Of a DNA stretch of 64,000 nucleotides, positions 11,160 to 19,373 are shown in pieces. Made by a program: the position numbers and the translations under genes. Origin of the DNA: Nocardioides sp. Root190 (lineage in GTDB: Bacteria > Actinomycetota > Actinomycetes > Propionibacteriales > Nocardioidaceae). Where the stretch lies: positions 398,269-462,268 of the forward strand of contig NZ_LMIA01000007.1 of NCBI RefSeq assembly GCF_001428565.1. Reading direction: 5' to 3'. Under the pieces are notes generated by a model. That model worked only from the letters and a program-made list of their open reading frames with translations. It was not told the origin of the DNA and ran no database searches. Positions within the stretch are counted from its first letter, which is position 1. Every line of letters starts with the position of its first letter.

Positions 11160-13739
11160 TCAGGCCTTGCTCGGCAGCCGGACGAACTCGCCGTCTGCCG
11201 TGTAGCAGCCCCACGTCCCCTCGGGAAGCACGGAGACAGGGAGCTGGGTTCCGTCGAACTCCGAGCAGAGCGGCACACCGTTCCCGGCCCATGCCTGGGT
11301 CCACCCGTCCTCGCCACGGACCCAGTACACGACCGATCCCCCGCAGGCGTCGATGCCGCCGCGGGCGAAGCCACGTGGGTCGTAGACCTCGATCTGGACC
11401 CAGGAGGCTGACCTGCCGCAGCCCGGACCGCCGGCGTCCCCGACGTCGGCATAGCGCGCCCGCGCCTCCTCGGCGACGAAGGTCTGGAAGTCCAGGGGGA
11501 GCACCGCGATCGCGCTGACGTCGCCCGTGCCGTCGACCGAGGCGGGAGGGTTGAAGGTCGTCGGTGTGGGATCGGGGATCACGGAAGGGGCCGACGGGAG
11601 GGACACCGGTTCGACATCGCCCTCGGGCGCGCGCCAGTCGGGCGCATAGGCGTAGCCCGCCACCACCCGCTGCTCGTCGGTGCCGTCGGCGGCGACGGTC
11701 CAGATGCCCTGGGCGGTTGTCGTGCTCGACGTCGACCCGTCGTCGGTCTTCCAGGTCGTCGTGCCGCCGGTGAAGGCGATCCGGGTTCCGTCCGGTGACC
11801 AGACGATGTCCAGGACCTGGTGGTCGCTGTCGACGTCCAGCAGACGCCCGTCGGCGACAGGGATGATGCCGAGGTAGTGCTCCAGGTCCTCGACGACGTC
11901 CGGGGCGTTCAGGTCCGTCCCGACGACAGCGAGACTCTCCCCGTCGGGTGACCAGGCGATCTGCTCCGCCCTGTCGGGGACCCGGGACAGGACGGTGGAG
12001 GTCTGGCTGGCGAGGTCCAGCACCCGGATCTCGTCACCTCGGCCGGCGGGGTCCGGATCACCGATGTAGGCCACCTGATCGGCACGGGGCGACACCGTGA
12101 ACCAGGTCTTGTGGTCCCTCGCGCTGGTGCCCCCGGTGAAGAGGCGTTGACCGCCACTGCCGTCGGCGCGGACCAGCTTGGCGGCGACCGGTGGAGGCTC
12201 GAGCGCGTCGGGATCCGGGCTGGTGGACACCAGGAGCCGGTCGCTGCCGACCCATTGCGGGCGGTGGGTGTTCGCGTCCACCTGGTGCAGACGGGTCCCG
12301 TCGGCGCCGATGACGAACACTCCTTCCGGCCGCCCCTCGGCGCTGAGCTCGGTGAAGGCGAGGTACTCGCCATCCGGTGACCAGACCGGCCCGGCTGCCC
12401 CGTCGACGGCTGCAGGTGTCACCAGGGTGGGGTCCGTGCCGTCGGCGTCGACGACGTGGATGCCCCCGCCCGAGCTGAAGGCCAGCTGGCGGCCGTCGGG
12501 AGACCAGCGGGAGTCGCCGTTGCCGGCGCCCAGCGCAATGTCGTCGGTGCCGTCCGGCCGGACGGTGTGGGTGCCGTTGGCCCCGAGATAGGCGATCCGC
12601 GGACCCGTGTCGGTGGTTCCCGCCGCGGCCGCAGTGGAGCCGGCCTCGTCCTTCGCGGAGAGCACGACTGCAGCCACGGTGCCGACCACGACCAGGGCGA
12701 GCACGCTCGCGGCCGCGGCCACGGCCTTGGCTCCGCCGATGGCGGCGAGGGCACCTGAGCCGACGGTTCCCGTTGCCGCCGTACCGGCAGCGCCCACACC
12801 GAGTGCGGCCGCCCCCGCAGCGGCGACAGGGGCGCCGCCGAGCAGACCGAGACCCGCGCCCGCGCCGCCGGGGAGTCCGACGAGAACGGCGCCGACCAGG
12901 GCACCCAGGCTGCTTCCCGCTGCAGCCCACCGACGTCCGTACGCAGTGGTCGCAGCCCGGTCGAGGGCCTCCATGAAGGCCGGAGTGTGCTGATGGCGCG
13001 CCGCTGGGTCCTTGGCGAGGTTGCCCGTGCACAGCCGCGCGAGCGGCTCGCCGAGCTCGGGCCGGAGGCCGCGCGGGTCCGGGATGTCGGACTGCACGTG
13101 CAGCAGCGCCGTCATCACCGGATTGGGTCCGAGGTACGGCGCGCGCCCGCACAGGAGCTCGAACAGGATGATCGCCGTGGCGTAGATGTCTGAGCGGTGG
13201 TCGATGTGGGAGCCGAGGACGATCTCGGGCGCGATGTAGGCCGGCGTACCGATCCAGGTGTCCGGCCCGTCGAGCTGTCGGGGAGGTGAGGTGAGGCCGA
13301 AGTCGATCAGGCGCGACGTGCCGGTCTCGTCCAGCAGGATGTTCTCCGGCTTCAGGTCGGCATGGACGAGCCCGGCGGCGTGAACAGCTGCCAGTCCGTT
13401 CAGTGCTCCCCAGAGCACACTCAGGGCCTGCGGTCCGTCCAGTGGCCCGGCCTTGCGGACGACCTCGCGAAGTGAGGCTCCGGCGACGTAGTCGGTCACG
13501 ATCGCGGCCAGTCCCGGCTCGTCGATCACGGCGCGCACGCGCACCACGTTCGGGTGCTGCACGGACAGCAGGGCCGCTGCCTCGTCCCGGAACATCTGTC
13601 GACGCCAGCCCTCCTCGGGCCAGTCGAGAACCTTGACGGCCACCGCTTCGCCGGATGTCGGATCGGTCGCGAGATAGACCGTCCCGAACCCGCCGGCTCC
13701 GATGACTCCCTGGATCGGGTAGTCGCCGATCTTCTCCAT
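11160..13739 (-). CDS. Membrane Ser/Thr protein kinase with extracellular TolB-like propeller
   Basis: The product is 859 residues. The kinase domain covers about residues 5-265: glycine loop G14-x-G16-x-x-G19, Lys36 in VAVK, catalytic loop HADLKPEN with Asp128 and Asn133, DFG at 146-148 and APE. The catalytic loop is HAD rather than HRD, so it is a non-RD kinase. A long Ala/Gly-rich region ends in one membrane helix (VAAAASVLALVVVGTVAAVV). The outside part has at least four PD40/WD40-like blades with the WSPDG motif, then about 100 residues with cysteines. A strong GGAGGAGG precedes the ATG. It is transcribed towards the FHA-LuxR unit and away from a lipoprotein gene with which it shares a 252-base control region. 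Confidence 0.9.
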   Translation of the reverse strand: MEKIGDYPIQGVIGAGGFGTVYLATDPTSGEAVAVKVLDWPEEGWRRQMFRDEAAALLSVQHPNVVRVRAVIDEPGLAAIVTDYVAGASLREVVRKAGPLDGPQALSVLWGALNGLAAVHAAGLVHADLKPENILLDETGTSRLIDFGLTSPPRQLDGPDTWIGTPAYIAPEIVLGSHIDHRSDIYATAIILFELLCGRAPYLGPNPVMTALLHVQSDIPDPRGLRPELGEPLARLCTGNLAKDPAARHQHTPAFMEALDRAATTAYGRRWAAAGSSLGALVGAVLVGLPGGAGAGLGLLGGAPVAAAGAAALGVGAAGTAATGTVGSGALAAIGGAKAVAAAASVLALVVVGTVAAVVLSAKDEAGSTAAAAGTTDTGPRIAYLGANGTHTVRPDGTDDIALGAGNGDSRWSPDGRQLAFSSGGGIHVVDADGTDPTLVTPAAVDGAAGPVWSPDGEYLAFTELSAEGRPEGVFVIGADGTRLHQVDANTHRPQWVGSDRLLVSTSPDPDALEPPPVAAKLVRADGSGGQRLFTGGTSARDHKTWFTVSPRADQVAYIGDPDPAGRGDEIRVLDLASQTSTVLSRVPDRAEQIAWSPDGESLAVVGTDLNAPDVVEDLEHYLGIIPVADGRLLDVDSDHQVLDIVWSPDGTRIAFTGGTTTWKTDDGSTSSTTTAQGIWTVAADGTDEQRVVAGYAYAPDWRAPEGDVEPVSLPSAPSVIPDPTPTTFNPPASVDGTGDVSAIAVLPLDFQTFVAEEARARYADVGDAGGPGCGRSASWVQIEVYDPRGFARGGIDACGGSVVYWVRGEDGWTQAWAGNGVPLCSEFDGTQLPVSVLPEGTWGCYTADGEFVRLPSKA

Positions 13740-13991
13740 GTGTCCTCCTCCGGCGGCGCTGTCCGCAGCAACCCCCACAGCCTGCTGCGGACGGCGGCCC
13801 GTCCACAGGGGTTGAACGACCCCGATCCGGTGGGTGTCCCGACCGAGGACGCACTCCGAACAACTCCGAACAGCCGTTTCGCCCCGTGCGGGAGCGACCA
13901 CCCACCTAGATGGGGTCGTCCTCCCTCGTGTCGCGGCCTCTCGCTGCGGTCAGGGTTGAAGCACCGATCCGAACCATCCCCAGGAGTGCCC
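13740..13991. promoter_or_regulatory. Divergent control region between kinase and lipoprotein
   Basis: These 252 bases separate the start codons of the propeller kinase (leftward) and a lipoprotein gene (rightward). They contain a perfect head-to-tail 10-base repeat (ACTCCGAACA at 13853-13862 and 13863-13872). An imperfect copy of a GGGTTGAA...CGATCCG segment sits on each side (about 13808-13829 and 13953-13973). I see no clear -35/-10 pair. The repeats are candidates for an activator or repressor site; this is inference. Confidence 0.4.
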
Positions 13992-15344
13992 ATGCGTCCC
14001 CGTGTCCTCAATGCCCTCGCCGTTGCCGGCGTTCTCTCGCTCGGGCTCACGGGCTGCGGCGACGATGCCCAGAAGGGTGACGGCTCGTCGCCGGCGGCGC
14101 CGTCCGATGCGTCGCCCTCCGCGATCGAGAGCGCCACGACCGACGGCGACGGGGAGAGCAGGCCACGCAACCACGATGCCTTCGCCCTGACCGGTCTCGA
14201 GTACCTCGGCGGCGTGGTGAGTTCGACTGACTCCCTCGTCCTGGGTCGCGGGACCGAGGACGTGTCGCTCGGCTCCTCGTTGGGTGGCCGCCTCACGACG
14301 TACGCCGTCGACGGTCGAACGATCGCCAGCACCGAGCTCAGTGAGGTGGGTGGCTACTGCGACGCGGTCATCAGCCCCGGTGAGGACCCGCGCATCTGGT
14401 CCGTCGTGGTCAACCAGACCGACGCCGAGGGGATCAACGACGCGACCACGACGTACTCACTGGTCAGCTTCGACGACCTGCTGCAGGACAGGTCGGTCGT
14501 CGAACTCGAGACCGGCCCGCTCGACGAGGCAGACGCGAGCTGGGAGCAGAACGCACAGTCCTGCCCGACCAGCGCGACGACGGACGGGAAGTACGTCGTC
14601 GTCGGTGCCAACTCGGGGTGGTACCTCGTCGACACGGCGACGGGTGAGCCGTCGCGTCTGTCCGACTACGTCCTGTCCGAGGAGGAGGCAGACGGTGCCC
14701 GGCCGACCGTGACCATCGCGGCGTTCGGCACGCACCTGCTGCGTCGCGACCCTGCCGGGATCACCGTCCTGGACCCGGCAGACCTGACGGAGCCGCTGCA
14801 CACCTACACCGAGGAGGACCCGATGTACCGGCTGGTGGAGGAGGTGCTGGACGTCGCGCTCTCAGGTGGTGCCGGTGCGTTCGCCGACGCCGGGAGCGGG
14901 GTGGCCTACAGGTTCGAGGAGGACGAGTACCTGCGCCTGGACCTGGCGACGGGTCAGGTCACCGGTGCGGGCGAGGGCCAGGTGCTGGCCGGTGCTTATG
15001 CCGAGCCGTCGCAGGACATCGTCATCTGGCTCGAGGACGAGGGTGCCACCGCCTACTCCGCGGACCTGTCGAAGAAGCTCTGGTCGGCGCCCAACGTCGA
15101 GGGAGTGTGTGCCGTCAGCGACGACCAGGTCGCCGTGGCCGCGAACGGTCAGATCGCGCTGCTCGACAAGGCCACCGGTGAGCAGGAGGCATCCAGCGAC
15201 TCTGCCGGGACGAGCGGGATCATCGGTGGCAGCGCGTGCGCGCCGACGACGGTCGCCGGGTACGGCTGGGACATCGAGAACGACGTCCGCGAGGGCGACG
15301 GCGGCAAGATCCTGTCCTACTTCGACCAGACCGCCACGGGCTGA
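13992..15344 (+). CDS. Secreted lipoprotein, propeller-like
   Basis: The product is 450 residues. The N-terminus is a lipoprotein signal peptide with lipobox LTGC (residues 1-22), followed by a Ser/Ala/Asp-rich linker. The rest is beta-rich with blade-like phrases (LVDTATGEPSRLSDYV, RLDLATGQVTGAG, ALLDKATGEQEASS) and several cysteines, suggesting a PQQ/WD-type propeller on the cell surface. ATG 13992 has AGGAG eight bases upstream. It is divergent from the propeller kinase, and its fold resembles the kinase's outside domain and the lipoprotein at 751. A role as ligand or accessory sensor for that kinase is inferred from position only. Confidence 0.78.
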   Translation: MRPRVLNALAVAGVLSLGLTGCGDDAQKGDGSSPAAPSDASPSAIESATTDGDGESRPRNHDAFALTGLEYLGGVVSSTDSLVLGRGTEDVSLGSSLGGRLTTYAVDGRTIASTELSEVGGYCDAVISPGEDPRIWSVVVNQTDAEGINDATTTYSLVSFDDLLQDRSVVELETGPLDEADASWEQNAQSCPTSATTDGKYVVVGANSGWYLVDTATGEPSRLSDYVLSEEEADGARPTVTIAAFGTHLLRRDPAGITVLDPADLTEPLHTYTEEDPMYRLVEEVLDVALSGGAGAFADAGSGVAYRFEEDEYLRLDLATGQVTGAGEGQVLAGAYAEPSQDIVIWLEDEGATAYSADLSKKLWSAPNVEGVCAVSDDQVAVAANGQIALLDKATGEQEASSDSAGTSGIIGGSACAPTTVAGYGWDIENDVREGDGGKILSYFDQTATG

Positions 15345-16517
15345 TCAGCAGGTGAGGTCGGCTCCCGCGAGCCGGCTGACCGCCTCGGCGATCACGTCCG
15401 GCTTCTTGCAGAAGGCCCAGCGGACCAGCTGCCGTCCGGCTCCGGGCGCATCCGGGTCGTCGTAGAAGACCTCCGAGGGGATCGCCACCACACCGGCTCG
15501 TTCGGGCAGCGCGCGACAGAAGTCGCCGCCACTTGCCCAGCCGAGCGAGCTGACGTCGGTGGTCGCGAAGTACGTCCCCTCCGGTGTGTACGCCGTCAGG
15601 CCGGCCTCGCCCAGACCGGCGACCAGCTGGTCGCGGCGGGCGTGCAGGTCGAGTGCGAGTCGGGCGGGGAACTCCGCCTCGGCGTCGAGAGCGGCGGCGA
15701 CCGCAGGCTGCAGAGGCGCGCCCGACGTGAAGGTCAGCCACTGCTTCGCGGCCGTCACGGCGGCGACGAGCTCGGCGGGGCCGGTCGCCCAGCCGACCTT
15801 CCAGCCGGTGACCGACCAGGACTTGCCGGCGCTCGAGAGCGTGAGGGTCCGCTCCGCCATGCCGGGCAGGGTGGCGATCGGGACGTGGGGACGCCCGTCG
15901 AAGGTGAGGTGCTCGTAGACCTCGTCCGTCACGACGAGCAGGTCGTGCTCGAGTGCGACCCGCGCGACGGCCGCGAGCTCGTCGGCATCGAGGACCCGAC
16001 CGGTGGGGTTGTGGGGCGTGTTGAGCAGGATCAGCTTCGTCCGCGGCGAGACCGCAGCCTCCAGCTCGGCCGGGTCCAGTCGGAAGTCCGGCGCCCGCAG
16101 GGTCACCGGGCGTCGTACCCCGCCGGCGAAGTCGATCATCGCGGTGTAGGAGTCGTAGTACGGCTCCAGCACGACGACCTCGTCGCCCGGGTCGACCAGG
16201 CCGAGCAGCGCGCCGGCGATCGCCTCGGTGCAGCCGGTCGTCACGACGACCTGGCGGTCCGGGTCGAGGTCGATGGCGTAGTGGCGCTGCTGGTGGCGCG
16301 CGATCGCGTGGCGCAGCGCGGGGATGCCGATGCCAGGGGCGTACTGGTTGGCGCCGCCGTGCAGCGCCGCGCTGGCGGCGTCGAGGATCGAGGTCGGGCC
16401 GTCGGTGTCGGGGAAGCCCTGGCCGAGGTTGACCGATCCAGTGCGGACGGCGAGGGCCGACATCTCGGCGAAGATCGTCTCGCCCATGCCGGCGACGCGT
16501 CGGGCTGCGGAGTGCAC
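15345..16517 (-). CDS. PLP-dependent class I/II aminotransferase (DapC-like)
   Basis: The product is 390 residues, a fold-type I aminotransferase. The N-terminal IFAEMSALAVRTGSVNLGQG and FPDTDGP match the actinobacterial group that includes mycobacterial Rv0858c, described as N-succinyldiaminopimelate aminotransferase (lysine and peptidoglycan precursor synthesis). Conserved points are NTPHNPTGRV, the Asp of VTDEVYEHL, the PLP lysine in SSAGKSWSVTGWKVGW and a C-terminal Arg. Methionine- or kynurenine-type transaminase activity is also possible. The GTG start is supported by a TAGGTT -10 box seven bases upstream on the same strand (leaderless). Confidence 0.85.
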   Translation of the reverse strand: MHSAARRVAGMGETIFAEMSALAVRTGSVNLGQGFPDTDGPTSILDAASAALHGGANQYAPGIGIPALRHAIARHQQRHYAIDLDPDRQVVVTTGCTEAIAGALLGLVDPGDEVVVLEPYYDSYTAMIDFAGGVRRPVTLRAPDFRLDPAELEAAVSPRTKLILLNTPHNPTGRVLDADELAAVARVALEHDLLVVTDEVYEHLTFDGRPHVPIATLPGMAERTLTLSSAGKSWSVTGWKVGWATGPAELVAAVTAAKQWLTFTSGAPLQPAVAAALDAEAEFPARLALDLHARRDQLVAGLGEAGLTAYTPEGTYFATTDVSSLGWASGGDFCRALPERAGVVAIPSEVFYDDPDAPGAGRQLVRWAFCKKPDVIAEAVSRLAGADLTC

Positions 16518-16552
16518 GATCTCGAACCTACCGACACCGATAGCCTTGCGGG
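16518..16552. promoter_or_regulatory. Divergent leaderless promoters of aminotransferase gene and pyrE
   Basis: In 35 bases there are two opposed -10-like boxes. TAGGTT on the minus strand (16525-16530) lies seven bases before the aminotransferase GTG. TAGCCT on the plus strand (16541-16546) lies six bases before the pyrE GTG. Both spacings predict transcription starting at the first base of the start codon. No good -35 box is visible. Confidence 0.6.
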
Positions 16553-17098
16553 GTGACGACCACGGACTCTGCTCTCGCTGCCGACATCGACGCCACCTGC
16601 CGCCTGACGGGTGAGTTCACCCTCCGGTCCGGCCAGGTGAGCAACGAGTACTTCGACAAGTACCTCTTCGAGGCGGACCCCGGCCTGCTCGCCCGTGTGG
16701 CCCGCGAGGTCGCCCAGCTGCTGCCCGCCGAGGCCGACCTGCTCGGCGGCCTGGAGATGGGCGGCATCCCGATCGCGACCGCCGTCAGCCAGCTCGTCGG
16801 GATCCCGGTGGTGTTCGTGCGCAAGGAGGCCAAGAAGTACGGCACGGCCAAGCTCGCCGAGGGGCCTGAGGTCGACCGCAAGCGGATCGTGCTGATCGAG
16901 GACGTCATCACCACGGGCGGCGCCGTGCGCGATGCCACCAACGCCCTGCGCGAGCGGGGCGCGAGTGTCGCCACCGTCGTCTGCGCGATCGACCGGAGCC
17001 CGGGCGAGGCCAACCCGCTGGCGGACGTGGGCCTCGAGATCCGTGCGGTGCTCACCAAGGCCGAGCTGGACGCTGCCCGGGCGGCTGCGCAGGCCTGA
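16553..17098 (+). CDS. pyrE: Orotate phosphoribosyltransferase
   Basis: PyrE converts orotate and PRPP to orotidine-5'-phosphate, the fifth step of UMP synthesis. The product is 181 residues, normal for actinobacteria. Visible motifs are FTLRSGQVSNEYFDKY (orotate site), the GLEMGGIPIA loop, FVRKEAKKYGT (flexible catalytic loop with the key Lys) and the PRPP-binding signature VLIEDVITTGGAV. GTG start, with a -10 box six bases upstream and no Shine-Dalgarno, so the mRNA is probably leaderless. No other pyrimidine gene is adjacent; in mycobacteria pyrE also lies apart, near the SpoU and clpB genes. Confidence 0.96.
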   Translation: MTTTDSALAADIDATCRLTGEFTLRSGQVSNEYFDKYLFEADPGLLARVAREVAQLLPAEADLLGGLEMGGIPIATAVSQLVGIPVVFVRKEAKKYGTAKLAEGPEVDRKRIVLIEDVITTGGAVRDATNALRERGASVATVVCAIDRSPGEANPLADVGLEIRAVLTKAELDAARAAAQA

Positions 17099-17107
17099 GG
17101 CCCGAGG

Positions 17108-17317
17108 TCACTCCGCGGCGGAGGCCCCGGCGATGTTGACCATCCAGTCCACGCCGTACTTGTCGCTCAGCATCCCGAAGCTGTCGCCCCAGGGAGCCTG
17201 CTCGAGCGGCGCGAGGATGGTCGCGCCGTCGGAGAGTCCGTCCCACCAGCCGCGCAGCGTGGCGTCGTCGTCGCCACTGATGCTGACCTGCTGGGTCCGG
17301 GGCTCGCCGGGGACATG
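17108..17317 (-). pseudogene. C-terminal remnant of a PhnB/VOC-family gene
   Basis: About 69 codons in one frame read RTQQVSISGDDDATLRGWWD, then LSDGATILAPLEQAPWGDSF and GMLSDKYGVDWMVNI. This is clearly the C-terminal half of the PhnB-like vicinal-oxygen-chelate (glyoxalase-fold) proteins, which are normally about 135-150 residues. The N-terminal half is missing: upstream of the homology the sequence runs directly into the stop of dedA in another frame, and no in-frame start codon or ribosome site precedes it. I read it as a decayed or truncated gene. Confidence 0.75.
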
Positions 17318-17327
17318 GGAAGGATGA

Positions 17328-18119
17328 TCAGTCGTTCGCGGGCTTTGCGATGTTGACGCCGTTGTGGGTGGTGTCCATGCCCGCGATGTCGCGGTCGGGG
17401 ACCCCGTCGCCGTCGTTGTCGTCGGCCTCGCGGCTCGACGTACGGCGGTGGCGCCACCACTCCCACGCCAGCGGCACCGCGGAGAACGCGAGGATCGCGA
17501 GGGTGACGTAGTCGATGTTCTCGCCCAGTGCCGGGATGGCGGCACCGAGGAAGTAGCCGAGCAGCGTGATCGAGACGACCCACAGCACGGCACCGATCGC
17601 GCTCCACACGAAGAAGCGACGACGCTCCATCAGGGTCACGCCGGCGACGACGGTGATGTAGGTGCGCACGAAGGGCACGAACCGGCCGATGACCAGGGCC
17701 TTGTTGCCGTGCTTCTCGAAGAAGGCGCCGGTCTGGTCGAAGTACTTGCGCTTGAGGATCCTGCCGTCCCGCTCGTACATCGGCGGGCCCACCTTGCGGC
17801 CGATCTCGTAGCCCGCCACGTTGCCCGCGAAGGCGGCGACGATCAGCAGCCCCATCGCGATGACCAGCTCGACGGGTTCGTTGGAGATCCCGATGACGGA
17901 GTAGCCCGTCGTGTTGCTGCCCGCGATGAACAGGCCCAGCGCGAAGAGGAGGGTGTCGCCGGGGAGGAACGGGAAGAACAGCCCGCACTCGACGAAGACG
18001 ATCGCGACGGCGATCCAGATGAAGGTGTTGCCGTACTCGTGCTGGAGCCACTCGGGGTCCAGCCACTTGATACCCAACAACATCGGCACCACGAGGGGGG
18101 TGGCCACCAGCGAGTTCAC
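17328..18119 (-). CDS. DedA family membrane protein
   Basis: The product is 263 residues. DedA/SNARE-associated proteins are polytopic inner-membrane proteins linked to undecaprenyl-phosphate or phospholipid flipping. The family signatures are present: an early glycine/proline-bearing re-entrant segment (VECGLFFPFLPGDTLLFA), YEIGRKVGPPMY, FFEKHGNKALVIGRFVPFVR with the essential Arg, and TYITVVAGVTLMERRRFF, then further helices and a charged tail with DNDGDGVPDRD, an EF-hand-like acidic stretch. GTG start, with TAGCGT six bases upstream on the minus strand. Downstream lies the PhnB remnant, so the gene end borders a rearrangement. Confidence 0.93.
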   Translation of the reverse strand: MNSLVATPLVVPMLLGIKWLDPEWLQHEYGNTFIWIAVAIVFVECGLFFPFLPGDTLLFALGLFIAGSNTTGYSVIGISNEPVELVIAMGLLIVAAFAGNVAGYEIGRKVGPPMYERDGRILKRKYFDQTGAFFEKHGNKALVIGRFVPFVRTYITVVAGVTLMERRRFFVWSAIGAVLWVVSITLLGYFLGAAIPALGENIDYVTLAILAFSAVPLAWEWWRHRRTSSREADDNDGDGVPDRDIAGMDTTHNGVNIAKPAND

Positions 18120-18171
18120 GCGGTCACGCTACCTGCCTTCGCCCAACGGTGTGGTCGATAGGGTCGGGTTC
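18120..18171. promoter_or_regulatory. Divergent leaderless promoters of dedA and spoU genes
   Basis: TAGCGT on the minus strand (18126-18131) is six bases before the dedA GTG, and TAGGGT on the plus strand (18159-18164) is seven bases before the methyltransferase GTG. The whole intergenic region is 52 bases. Confidence 0.55.
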
Positions 18172-18855
18172 GTGGAAGAGGAGGTCCGGGCGCCGTACGA
18201 CCCGATGCCGCACGGACAGCCCGAGGTCGGGCTCGGTCCGTGGGCCGGAGCGTGGCCCGAGGGACCCGGGAGCGAGGTGTACGACGCCGCACTGCTCCGC
18301 GACGGCGACCGGCGAAATGTCGTCGACCGCTACCGCTACTGGTCCATGGAGGCGATCGTCGCGGACCTCGACCGGCGACGTCACGGGTTCCACGTCGCGA
18401 TCGAGAACTGGCAGCACGACTTCAACATCGGCACCATCGTCCGCTCGGCCAACGCCTTCCTCGCCGCGGAGGTCCACATCGTCGGCAATCGGCGGTGGAA
18501 CCGGCGCGGTGCGATGGTCACCGACCGCTACCAGCACGTGCACCACCACCCGACGATCGAGGACCTGCGGGCCCACCTCGAGGCGTCCGGCACCGTGCCG
18601 CTCCTCGGCATCGACAACCTCCCCGGTTCGGCGCACCTGGAGACGATGGAGATCCCGGAGCGCGTCTGCTTCCTCTTCGGCCAGGAGGGCCCCGGCCTCT
18701 CCGACGGCGCCCGCGAGGCGTGCGACGGGACCTTCTCGATCGCCCAGTTCGGCTCGACGCGTTCCATCAACGCCTCGGCGGCGGCCGCCATCGCGATGCA
18801 CGCGTGGGTGCGTCAGCACGCCGACCTGGGCAGCGACGGGGCCTGGCGGGGCTGA
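18172..18855 (+). CDS. SpoU/TrmH-type RNA 2'-O-methyltransferase
   Basis: The product is 227 residues and belongs to the SPOUT (trefoil-knot) methyltransferases that use S-adenosylmethionine to methylate ribose in tRNA or rRNA. Motif 1 is FNIGTIVRSANAFLAAEVHI with the catalytic Asn/Arg, motif 2 is CFLFGQEGPGLSDGAREACD, and motif 3 is SIAQFGSTRSINASAAAAIA. The N-terminal 60 residues are poorly conserved. GTG 18172 is preferred because a TAGGGT -10 box lies seven bases before it; a GTG at 18151 is in frame. The target nucleotide cannot be read from the sequence. A homologue sits near pyrE in M. tuberculosis as well. Confidence 0.9.
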   Translation: MEEEVRAPYDPMPHGQPEVGLGPWAGAWPEGPGSEVYDAALLRDGDRRNVVDRYRYWSMEAIVADLDRRRHGFHVAIENWQHDFNIGTIVRSANAFLAAEVHIVGNRRWNRRGAMVTDRYQHVHHHPTIEDLRAHLEASGTVPLLGIDNLPGSAHLETMEIPERVCFLFGQEGPGLSDGAREACDGTFSIAQFGSTRSINASAAAAIAMHAWVRQHADLGSDGAWRG

Positions 18856-18878
18856 CCGCCGGGACTGGTAGGCCCGGC

Positions 18879-19373
18879 TCACGCGTCGGCAGCGGTCAGC
18901 ACCTCCCTCAGCGCGGCGAGACCGCGCGAGGTGTGGCTCTTGACCGTGCCCTCGGCGATGCCGAGCGCGGCCGCCGTCTCGACGACCGACAGGCCCAGCC
19001 AGTGACGCAACAGGACCGTGGCCCGCTGCTGCGCCGGGAGGAGCTGCATGGCCGCGACCAACGAGGCGCGGTCCTCGGTGCTCGTGTCGGCCGGTGCCGG
19101 GGTCTCGGGCAGCTGGTCGGTCGGCGTCTCCCGGCTCGCCGGGCGACGGGACGCATCGATCGCGGCATTGAGCAGGATCTTGCGGACGTAGGCGTCCTGC
19201 GCCCCGCCGTGCGCGACCCGGGGCCACGCGACGTACAGCTTCACCAGCGCGGTCTGCACCAGGTCGTCGGCACGGTGCCAGTCGCCACACATCCCGTAGG
19301 CGATCCGGCGCAGCTGGTCGCGTCGGCTGGTGGCGAACTCGACGTACGCCGCCTCCCGCTCCGCCCGCTTCAT
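18879..19373 (-). CDS. ECF sigma factor of the SigE family
   Basis: The product is 164 residues. Region 2 reads RRIAYGMCGDWHRADDLVQTALVKLYVAWPRV and region 4 reads LPAQQRATVLLRHWLGLSVV then ALGIAEGTVKSHTSRGLAALR. Both match the actinobacterial SigE-family extracytoplasmic-function sigma factors, which are typically 160-180 residues. Its ATG overlaps the stop of the upstream membrane-protein gene (ATGA), so the two are co-translated. Its regulator is probably that membrane protein, though it lacks a recognisable zinc-finger anti-sigma motif. Target promoters are unknown. Confidence 0.92.
   Translation of the reverse strand: MKRAEREAAYVEFATSRRDQLRRIAYGMCGDWHRADDLVQTALVKLYVAWPRVAHGGAQDAYVRKILLNAAIDASRRPASRETPTDQLPETPAPADTSTEDRASLVAAMQLLPAQQRATVLLRHWLGLSVVETAAALGIAEGTVKSHTSRGLAALREVLTAADA

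Noticed and set aside
13554..13991. N-terminal extension of the lipoprotein at 13992
   Set aside because: The upstream frame is open but overlaps the kinase gene antisense, while ATG 13992 has AGGAG and starts a clean lipoprotein signal.
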